A DNA stretch of 64,000 nucleotides from Patiria pectinifera (taxonomy: Eukaryota > Echinodermata > Asteroidea > Valvatida > Asterinidae). The position numbers and the translations under genes are program-made. Under the pieces are notes generated by a model. The model searched no databases. It saw only the letters and a program-made list of their open reading frames with translations, and was not told the origin of the DNA. Where the stretch lies: assembly GCA_029964075.1 (NCBI GenBank), contig CM057147.1, positions 12,359,513-12,423,512 of the forward strand, written 5' to 3'. How positions within the stretch are numbered: the first letter of the stretch is position 1; each line of letters opens with the position of its first letter. This document shows, one piece after another, positions 56,231 to 64,000 of the stretch.

Positions 56231-56923
56231 CAATGTTGTAGGACTTTAGTCCAGGACTCGGACTCCATTCCGACTCCAGTCCGACATTTTTCATGACGCG
56301 GACTCGACTCAAGTCACATTGGAAAATGACTCGGACTCGACTCGACGATGATAACTAGGAGTCAAGCTTGATGACTCGTAACTCGAGTCACGTACTCTCA
56401 TTACAAGAAAAAAACCTAACGTAGGGATGGGAAAGGATCATTGAGGAATAATGTTTGGATGATAAAAAAGATTGGAGGGAAGGGATGGAGGAGGATTTTT
56501 TAGGGATGGGAATAAAAAGGAAAACACGTTTTGGGTCTAAACAACCTATTCACACAAGGTAATCTATGCACCCTGGGATTTTCTTTAAAAAAAAACAATG
56601 GATGATTGAAATATAATTTTAAATTTGTTATTAGTTTGGTGAATAACTAAGAACAAGTGACTTGTGACTCGTACTCGGACTCGAGACTTGTGACTCAAGA
56701 CTCGGACTCGAGGCTTGTGACTCGAGACTTGGACGAGGACTCGAGGCTTGTGATTCGAGACTTGGACGAGGACTCGAGGCTTGTGACTCGAGACTTGGAC
56801 GAGGACTCGAGGCTTGTGACTCGAGACTTGGACGAGGACTCGAGGCTTGTGATTCGAGACTTGGACGAGGACTCGAGGCTTGTGACTCGAGACTCGGACT
56901 CAACGTTGGTGACTCGACTACAA
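56231..56923. repeat. GACTCG-rich element with 33-bp minisatellite
   Basis: Bounded by TGTTGTAG and CTACAACA. The left part holds GGACTCGGACTCC and similar motifs up to about 56400. The right part (56650-56920) is a regular 33-bp tandem repeat (ACTTGGACGAGGACTCGAGG core) of about seven units. Both strands are open in several frames, as an artefact of the repeat. Confidence 0.7.
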
Positions 56924-57252
56924 CACTGACCTACTGGTTCACGCATATGCAAAGTAGGCATGACTTATTTCATTCACAAGGTGTGCAAACTCCCCCCTTC
57001 TTTCCGCTGGCAGACGGGGTACTTTTGCACGGGGCCCACGGGCAGATCCAAAGATGACTGACTTTGTAGAATTATTCAGTTACCCAATTTCAATGGAGTT
57101 ACTAGGAAAAAAAGGATTTCTATAAAAGAAACTATATTTGTTAAGAAAAATCAGAAGAGAGTTAGTCACAAAACAATGATTGGTGCCATGCAAAACATGC
57201 GTGTTTTTTTTTGCAGAAATGCTTTAACTGATAATTCTTCACCAAATTGTAG

Positions 57253-57473
57253 GCTGGACCTTTGGCGACCCACACATGAGGACACTGGATGGTTTGGACT
57301 ACACCTTCAATGGTCTGGGTGAATACACTATGGCTCTCATTGATGATGACGATGGACAGAGACAGTTTGAACTACAAGGCAGGACACAGCGAGCGTTGAA
57401 CTCTGAAACCCAGCAACTATCTGAAGCAACATTCTTTGCTGGATTCGCTGCTGAATATGTTGGTGATGCAAGG
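57253..57473 (+). CDS. Mucin gene exon 23: start of VWD with GDPH motif
   Basis: Acceptor CCAAATTGTAG, donor GTGAGC; phase 1 in, 0 out. SWTFGDPHMRTLDGLDYTFN, GLGEYTMALIDDDDGQRQFE, LQGRTQRALN. This is the VWD start; G-D-P-H (57264-57275) is the autoproteolysis site known in MUC4 and in some gel-forming mucins, cleaved between Asp and Pro. Confidence 0.93.
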
Positions 57474-57821
57474 GTGAGCTCCTTTTTATCTTCAAGATGT
57501 TGTAGAAAGGACTTACTATTTGCAAATCAGTTTTCGATCTTGATGTTTCTTGTGTGTGATCCCATGCATGATCTGGTGTTCTTGTGTATGATGAGTTTAT
57601 TAAGGCAGATTGTTTTTATAGTTTCCTTGTTTATTTGTCAATAATTTGTTCATCACAAGTCAGGTCACAAGTAAATCGTGGTCGTCCTGAACAAGTAGAG
57701 GGATAAACAACAACAAAGGAATGGCTTTGTCATTAGATTCTCATTTGAATAGCTTGTGACTTAACCTGTGATGGACTTGTGATGGACTCTGGCGTTAAAA
57801 TCTTGTGTGTGTTTGTTTCAG

Positions 57822-57900
57822 ATTGAGATCAAACTAAACAGTGACGGAACCGATTTGGAAACCAAAGTTAACGGTGCGAGTGTCACACCCACAGCAGATG
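57822..57900 (+). CDS. Mucin gene exon 24: VWD continued
   Basis: Acceptor GTTTGTTTCAG, donor GTGAGA; phase 0 in, 1 out. IEIKLNSDGTDLETKVNGAS and VTPTAD: beta-strand text of the VWD-like module. Confidence 0.85.
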
Positions 57901-57957
57901 GTGAGAACTGGTTACATACCATGGACAGTGGTTTAGGAATTCCTACACATTAATAGT

Positions 57958-58566
57958 GGTGTTCCCTAACGTGTCGCGCTTCAACAGTTCCCCCAACTTT
58001 CCTCATGCAGTGTTGCGAAACTTCTTTGTTGGCGAAGATCAAACTCATTCAGTGAAATGTTAGTTCTTTTACCTTAATAATGCTCGCCGTTGAACCTTTG
58101 TGAACAATTTCAGTGTCATGAAATTTAGTCCGCAATTCAAACGGTGATGTCCGGACGTTTGGCACAAAATCAGCTAAGTATTCCCTAACATGGCGCGCTT
58201 GAACAAGTCTCAGAAAATCCCAAGTTATCATATGAGAATTTCTTAAAAGCTTAACAATTCTGATAGATCATTTTTATCGCTACTCACATACCCTACTAGA
58301 AGTTTGTCAGAAAATTATTTTTTTGGTCATTTTTGGGCGCAATTTTAGAGGGTTTACTGTGCACTTCAAAATAACTCAATACATTTTCCGCTAACTTTGT
58401 AACGGGTAGGTAAGCTCAAGATTTATGAATGGGAGTGATTAAAGAGATTGATGAAAATTCACTCACTGTGAAATTTCAGGTAAATCTTTTGCTCTGTCAA
58501 GGGGCCAGAGGTGAAAAAACGCAAAGTGCGCCACCATGGGGCTGCGCCACGTTAGGAGACATCAAC
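57958..58566. mobile_element. Possible MITE or nested foldback element
   Basis: The left TTCCCTAACGTGTCGCGCTT and the right GGCTGCGCCACGTTAGGAGA are inverted relatives. A further ATTCCCTAACATGGCGCGCT sits at about 58175. The exact ends and target duplication are unclear. Confidence 0.4.
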
Positions 58567-58997
58567 TAAACTCGCGCACAAGTTTTTTTTATGAATAGAA
58601 AAAGCAAAATTGGTATTTTCATTATGGAGTCATTATTGGCGGTACCTATATATGCTGTACATGGACACAGAGAACAATTGATACATGCACATGTGATCCC
58701 AGCCTATGTGAATTAATTACATCATTACATATGGAAATGAAAAGCTACCCAAAATGTATTGATTTTTTTAATGTTGTTTGAAATAGGTTCGAAAGTTTTT
58801 GCTGCTTAAACTAAAACATTATTTATGCATGCTGCTCATTTTTAGACCCCTTAAAGTACCCATCAGCAGGTGTATTACATTGTATTACACTATTACACTT
58901 GACAAATCCATTAAAACATACTTTACTGTGGCAGTGACGTGATGCCATCAGTACAGAGGCTTATTGTTTGATGAGTATTTCAATCTGATGATTTCAG

Positions 58998-59162
58998 GAT
59001 TACTTATTGGCAATTTCACCGTACTAAGAGAGGAGGATCCAATCAAAATCATCGCAGTCTACCAGGCAGATATTCAGTTCTCTGTTGGAGTCAGTAACAG
59101 CTTTGCTGACATCACCACACAACTGAGTGAAGACTACATGTACAAAACCAAGGGATTACTGG
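58998..59162 (+). CDS. Mucin gene exon 25: VWD continued
   Basis: Acceptor GATGATTTCAG, donor GTAAGC, phase 1-1, 55 codons. LLIGNFTVLREEDPIKIIAV, VGVSNSFADITTQL and YMYKTKGLLG, which leads into the G-L-L-G-x-x-D-G/N turn of VWD. Confidence 0.9.
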
Positions 59163-59892
59163 GTAAGCAAAGCATTTGTTGCATTGCTAATCTGATGTTA
59201 AGTCGCAAACTTTCATTTTATGCCCTGTGTAGATTTTATAACATTTGAGATCTTTGTGTGCACTGTAGCTTAGTAATGCATCTTAAAATTAATGTATTTC
59301 TTTAATATTGTACACATTATAATATATGAGGCGTTCTGGAAAAATGAGACAGAACTAGGCACAGGCTGTAGTGGAGAAAAATTTAAACAAAACAAAATGG
59401 GGGTGATTTTTATTTTTGGGGGGGTGATTTCAGATTTAGTGATATTTGTAATCTTTGATATGATCTACACTTTTTTTTTAAAGGAAATAGTATCTATTCA
59501 TTTTCATGACTACAAAACTTGCAACTTTGAAGGGCTTTTTCTCAGCATTTTACCTTTTCACATCGATCAATGGGAACTTAATACTTTTCGACGAAATGTC
59601 CAATTGAAGTGCAACAAAGGGTATTGTAAAGAGTATTTTATTCTCTTTTCTAATATCCAAAAATCCTCATTTCGATCTCTGCCAATGCTTGATGTTGTTT
59701 TATAACCTCAAGGTGCAACATAACCTGGCACAGTGGGGCAAGGAGACGTGAACACTCATGATAGACAAACTACAGTGCTGAATTTACCACAGTGGCGGCT
59801 GCTGAAACTAGTAACATGATTTCAGCAATATCTCTTGTTAACCACTTGAACTAGTGTAATTGTCATGGAGTATTTGCATGCATTATGTGCAG

Positions 59893-60009
59893 GTGTATGG
59901 GATGGGGACACAAGTAACGATGCTCTGAGACGTGATAACACCCAACAGACAGCAACTGGTCCAAATGGAGAACTGTCTGAACAAGACTTCTTTGCATTTG
60001 GTCAAACGT
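59893..60009 (+). CDS. Mucin gene exon 26: VWD end
   Basis: Acceptor TATGTGCAG, donor GTAAGT, phase 1-1, 39 codons: GVWDGDTSNDALRRDNTQQT, GELSEQDFFAFGQT. Joined to exon 25 it gives GLLGVWDGDTSND, the calcium-site turn of the domain. Confidence 0.9.
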
Positions 60010-60708
60010 GTAAGTCAATACACCCTTATTTACCAGTCATTTCTTTAGGTTTTTGGGGCAACTATATAATTCAGTTAAATTGGATGAGCAAAAGGTCCAC
60101 CCTTACGTATCTTTTGAACAAACGCACACCAGAGGAAAGCTTCTATAAACCATCATGCAGAATTGCATAGTAATATGGGCTCCGTGCACAAGTACCCCCT
60201 CCTTGGTAAGAAAGGGAGAGTTTGGGGAGACCATTGGGAGAGACATTCAAATGCATTGCTGACAACGCACGAAGACTTCCTTTGTGCAAAGTCAGAATAA
60301 AATTAGTGTTGCACATTTTGTGTTATACACGCGCGATTCAGTACATACAAGCGGTGTGCCCCATCCACGGGGCTTTCAAAAAAGCTCATTAAGTTTCATG
60401 AAGTTTAAATTTGAACCATAGCCGGCAGTTTGGAAAGCTTGGTGGTAGAGTTGCAGTACATTTCATTTCCATGGGATACATTACCACCTGAGTAAAATCG
60501 TAACAGTATTTTTCATCGGCTCTCTGAAAGCATTAGCATGCAGTGCTTCTGAAATCATGTTGGTGAAATGCAAAACCCAAGTTTAAAAGACTGTATAAAA
60601 AGGGCTAATCTGGAGCTAAAGCTTGTTCCTACATAGTTGCAATGGACAAAGATGCAGATGTATAGTTCCATATCAGTCAAGGCCTATAAACCCGTGTCCG
60701 AATTACTT

Positions 60709-60793
60709 GGCTGCGGCTGGATATAACACACAGGTCTAAGGGAAGTGGCTGCAGCTGCTTCCATAGGCACGTGCGTTATTCCTAGCCATAGCC
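60709..60793. mobile_element. Foldback MITE of about 85 bp, copy 1
   Basis: GGCTGCGGCTGG...AGGTCTAAGGGAAGTGGCTG with inverted partner CCATAGGCACGTGCGTTATT and TAGCCATAGCC. A second copy is at 63345-63429. It sits 40 bp upstream of exon 27. Confidence 0.55.
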
Positions 60794-60833
60794 AGTGAAT
60801 TCGTATCGATGTGTGACCTTTGACCTCGTGCAG

Positions 60834-61094
60834 GGGCCATCCCAGAGAGTGATTCCCTCTTCTTCTACGTTCCGCCGGGTGAGAGTTTTTCTAATATGAA
60901 CGATCCCAGTTTCACACCAAAGTTCCTGGACAATCTCACGAGTGAAGCCGATCCAGCAAAGTTCCAAGCCGCTCAAGATGCCTGCGGAAATAACAAAGTG
61001 TGTTTGTATGATGCCTTGGCAACGGGTAGTACGGATATCGGTGTGGCATCTATGCAACTCAGTGAGCAGAATACCATTGACATGATGGCAGCAA
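60834..61094 (+). CDS. Mucin gene exon 27: MUC4-type segment after VWD
   Basis: Acceptor CTCGTGCAG, donor GTAAGT, phase 1-1, 87 codons. WAIPESDSLFFYVPPGESFS, FTPKFLDNLTSE, AAQDACGNNKVCLYDALATG and STDIGVAS. The W-x-I-x-E-S-x-S-L-F-x-Y opening and the A-C-G-N-N-x-x-C-x-Y-D motif are characteristic of the region after VWD in MUC4, SUSD2 and related proteins. Confidence 0.92.
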
Positions 61095-61623
61095 GTAAGT
61101 CATGATCTGATTTGGGTTTGATGTTGGAAATGTACTTAAAATGTAGCCGTTTTTATTGCAAGCCATTTTGGAGAAAACTGAATAAAACTCAATGACAAGA
61201 GCTGCAATCAAATTACATGTTGATCTATTCTTAATTTTTTTTTCAGAGCTGTTGAAATAAAAAAAAAATGGGGAGGGGGCACAGGGATGGGGTTGGTCAG
61301 TTTTAAGCCGAAAAAAATTGAAATATCCAGCTGACAAATTGCAAGAGCGGACAAAGAGGGTTGGTACTGGATGTCAAGTGAATGATACAAACCTAAATTT
61401 TGGCAGGGTTTTACATGCTGTTTCTCCGGCAGTTTTCTATTTTCTTTTTTTTTTCGGGGGGGGGGGGGGGTCATGCCGGAGGGGGGTAAAGGTTCTTTGA
61501 ACCCTCACATCCCCCCACCCGATGTTTGCGTAATCATTCAAACACTGCCCCCAATTTATTCTAATTAATAATTCCCCAAATATCTACCTTTCCATCATTT
61601 AAAGATGATTGTATATTTTCCAG

Positions 61624-61776
61624 GCAATTTCCCACCCAATGTCACACTGGTCGAGACAGTTGAGGTAGTTGTTGGACAACCCTTCATACTGCAGATACAA
61701 GCCGTTGATCCTGATGGAGATGACATATCATATGAGTTACTGGAGGTGATTCCAGGGGCGACTATTTCATCGCCAG
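61624..61776 (+). CDS. Mucin gene exon 28: Ig-like/cadherin-like linker
   Basis: Acceptor ATATTTTCCAG, donor GTTAGT, phase 1-1, 51 codons. NFPPNVTLVETVEVVVGQPF, ILQIQAVDPDGDDISYELLE, VIPGATISSP. The A-V-D-P-D-G-D-x-I-x-Y motif is the usual start of a beta-sandwich module, also present at this place in MUC4-like proteins. Confidence 0.88.
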
Positions 61777-61969
61777 GTTAGTGTAACCTTAAACACCGCT
61801 TTCCGGCTCTGCAAAAGTTGGGGAATTGTCCTGAAAGAAGGTTGGAGTCAGTGTATGGTGCTCGCTATTGTCAGGATCCTTATAAAAACGAATGTGAATA
61901 CAAATCTATTGCCTACCCTACATTAAGACGTCCTTTTTTGACACCAACACTGTTTGCTGTTAACTACAG

Positions 61970-62154
61970 GAGGCCAATTCACATGGACACCAGCTGATAG
62001 GTCAAAGGTCACCCTCGGCTTCCTGGTGACTGATGGGAAAGCAAATGCAACATTGGAACCGATAGTCAAGCTCTGTGACTGTAAGAATGATGGTACATGT
62101 CTGTATGATGAGTATGTGGAGGGCACTAACGTCATCACAGATGGCCGTTTTGGG
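61970..62154 (+). CDS. Mucin gene exon 29: linker end and first Cys of EGF-like region
   Basis: Acceptor TGTTAACTACAG, donor GTAAGG; phase 1 in, 0 out. GQFTWTPADRSKVTLGFLVT, DGKANATLEPIVKLCDCKND, GTCLYDEYVEGTNVITDGRF. It completes the beta-sandwich (F-x-W-T-P) and starts an EGF-like fold at CDCKNDGTC. Confidence 0.9.
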
Positions 62155-62395
62155 GTAAGGATTTGTCACTGTGGCATAACCGCAGTAACGTGCACATTAA
62201 TGTTAAATGCAGCAGTGTTTAAAAGCTACACAAATTTTTTGAGGGTTACCTCATGTTTGCACACACAGTCATTTCTCAAAAGTGGGGGCGGGGCATACCT
62301 TGATCAGCACTAATGCAAGCCGGAAGCGCGAAGCTGTAATATAATTACATGAGGTTCGGGGCCCGCTCAATGGCGATAAATAAGCATGCACCCAC

Positions 62396-62754
62396 CAGGG
62401 CTGTGCATCGAAACCGGGTACCCGAGTACCCGAGTACCAGTACCCGACCATTGATGTCAGGAATCGGTTCCAGTTTATGGGATCGGGTACCCAAAATCAA
62501 CTTTACAAATAACTTAGTAACTTCTCAGCCATAGCCAGGCTACATGAAAAACAAAGCATATTTTTACGTTTAAGATGCTCACGAAAGTTGCAGTTTCCAC
62601 CGTAAAACTACTGTACACACTTGTATCTTGCTGCATAACAAGTGGACCTTTCTAAACGATCTCAACAGCAACTTCTGAAATTTGAATTTTTGAAATGGGT
62701 TTTCAATCGGGTACCCTGTTCCCGTACTACTACCTGTAAATGCACACCCCTATA
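62396..62754. mobile_element. hAT-like MITE, about 359 bp
   Basis: The left end CAGGGCTGTGCATCG and, in reverse complement, the right end TATAGGGGTGTGCAT form short inverted repeats. The 8-bp direct repeat GCACCCAC flanks them at 62388-62395 and 62755-62762, the hAT target size. GGGTACCCGAGTACC motifs lie inside both ends. No coding capacity. Confidence 0.7.
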
Positions 62755-62816
62755 GCACCCACACAAGATACCTGCATGTGCTGAATGACTAACATTCTGG
62801 TCTTAATCATTTCCAG

Positions 62817-62997
62817 GTTGTGTTATGTAACTGCACACCCGGCTGGTCAGGTGACTTCTGTGAGATGAACTATGACGCCTGTCAAGACAACCCCTGCTTC
62901 TTAGGAGTGGCGTGTTTTGATGATGACCCACCATCTTTAAATTTCACCTGCGGATCTTGTCCAGAAGGAACTGAGGGAGACGGCAAGTCCTGCATTG
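62817..62997 (+). CDS. Mucin gene exon 30: EGF-like domains
   Basis: Acceptor ATCATTTCCAG, donor GTATGC; phase 0 in, 1 out, 60 codons. VVLCNCTPGWSGDFCEMNYD closes one EGF repeat (C-x-C-x-P-G-W-S-G-x-x-C). ACQDNPCFLGVACFDDDPPS and CGSCPEGTEGDGKSCI make up another cysteine-rich repeat. Confidence 0.92.
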
Positions 62998-63344
62998 GTA
63001 TGCTGAGGATTTCTTGATCTTTCTCTGCAAGAACTTCATCTGAGCATGCTTATATGGACTCCCCCCCCCCCACAAATGTGGATACGTAACTGCACGTTTA
63101 CCTCCCCACACTGTCTCACAGTGTGTTGCAGTCGTGTGGCACATATACACTTTAGCTGTGAGCTCGAGTCTTCTGTGAACACTTGCATATTAAGCTAGTC
63201 GTCCATTTAGGAGAAGTATAAAACTAAAGTGGTAGGGATGAACACACGTTAAATAGCTAAAATCTCTAATGTTGTTTTCATTGCAAAGTATATATGTTTG
63301 AACCCCTCAAACAAATGTCACTAATAAGCCACGTCTAAATAACT

Positions 63345-63429
63345 TGGCTACTGATTGTAGTAACGCACATGTCTATGGGATGAGGCTGCAGCTACTCCAT
63401 AGGCGCATATGTAATTGCAAGCCATAGCC
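63345..63429. mobile_element. Foldback MITE of about 85 bp, copy 2
   Basis: GGCTACTGATTGTAGTAACG...GTCTATGGGA pairs with TCCATAGGCGCATATGTAAT and GCCATAGCC. It is a relative of 60709-60793. Confidence 0.6.
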
Positions 63430-63571
63430 TTATAATTCTGAAATGACCATATTAAGAAAAATATTTAGAAGGTTGATATTTTTGGGCAGTCTTTATAACA
63501 CGTGATTTTGTCAGTGGTTTGGATATTGCTTCAAATATTACGCAATGTATCTGTGTTGCCTTTCTATACAG

Positions 63572-63718
63572 ATATTGATGAGTGTGTTGTGTACAGAGAT
63601 GAGCCAGCCAGAAATAACGGACGGGGATGTGATCAAAATTGTGTCAACACCCTCGCTAGCTTCAACTGCAGCTGCAACTCTGGCTATTCCTTGTTTGTTG
63701 ACGGCAAACGATGCATCG
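63572..63718 (+). CDS. Mucin gene exon 31: calcium-binding EGF domain (gene continues off the window)
   Basis: Acceptor TTTCTATACAG, donor GTAGGT at 63719, phase 1-1, 49 codons. DIDECVVYRDEPARNNGRGC, DQNCVNTLASFNCSCNSGYS and DGKRCIG: a cbEGF with the D-I-D-E-C calcium motif. No stop codon or transmembrane segment has been reached, so the gene runs past the right edge. Confidence 0.93.
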
Positions 63719-64000
63719 GTAGGTGATACTTGAGTCGGTTGAACGTTGAGACTTGCTTTTGATAGGTTCACTTCAGTAGCATTCCAAGCACATGCCTTTA
63801 TGTCTTATTGCATGATTGGCTTGTGCTTATACGGAAATGAGACAGGATGAGTTTGTACATCAGACACACACACAGGATTGTAGGCAAGTATTAACTGACT
63901 GCATGAACCACTTTGCATGATATGCCAAAGTAACAGTGAAAATACAACGTCTTGAGTCATCTTGGCCTTGCATTCGCCAAAACGTCTTAATTCGTACCTT

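Noticed and set aside
56631-56961. Three 88-90-codon frames of Ser/Leu/Glu or Asp/Ser/Arg repeats
   Set aside because: Artefacts of the 33-bp minisatellite in an intron.

Overview
This is animal DNA: genes split by GT-AG introns, domains found only in metazoan extracellular proteins (HYR, NIDO, AMOP, VWD, EGF), tRNA-derived SINEs, a LINE fragment and many MITEs. An animal-type polyketide synthase next to a hyalin-repeat protein points to an invertebrate deuterostome, most likely an echinoderm, with hemichordate or lancelet as alternatives. That placement is inference from gene content.

Layout. (1) 1-5352, plus strand: the 3' part of a large, intronless-looking polyketide synthase (end of AT, then DH, pseudo-KR, degenerate ER, KR, ACP, thioesterase). 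Its KS and the start of AT lie off the left edge. (2) 5353-13578: AT-rich intergenic DNA with one SINE, a possible lone minus-strand terminal exon (8615-8754) and old repeats. (3) 13579 to the right edge, plus strand: 31 exons that I read as one giant secreted or membrane mucin, still open at 63718. The order is signal peptide; a 1212-codon Thr/Ala/Glu mucin exon built of 21-bp repeats; a 434-codon Thr/Pro/Gly/Ser mucin exon; twelve HYR domains as six alternating A-B pairs, one exon each; NIDO (five exons); AMOP; VWD with a GDPH cleavage motif; a MUC4-type linker; a Cys-containing segment; an EGF-like exon; and a calcium-binding EGF exon. From NIDO onward this is the MUC4 plan. The hyalin-repeat block between mucin and NIDO is the unusual part.

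Exon boundaries were read by eye from splice sites and phase. Nearly all domain exons are phase 1-1, so they can be duplicated or skipped without frame loss. The two mucin exons are easily missed: the first has no in-frame ATG, and its repeats leave long false frames open on both strands.

The introns hold most of the rest: MITEs with clear terminal inverted repeats and target duplications (Harbinger-, mariner- and hAT-like), SINEs, a LINE 3' end, related minisatellites, and a 6-kb composite repeat field (30.7-36.6 kb) with hairpins and 14 perfect TGACGTCA sites. A nearly identical 4.76-kb tandem duplication (39148-43912 and 43913-48673) recently added four HYR exons. The polyketide synthase and the mucin show no functional link beyond adjacency.
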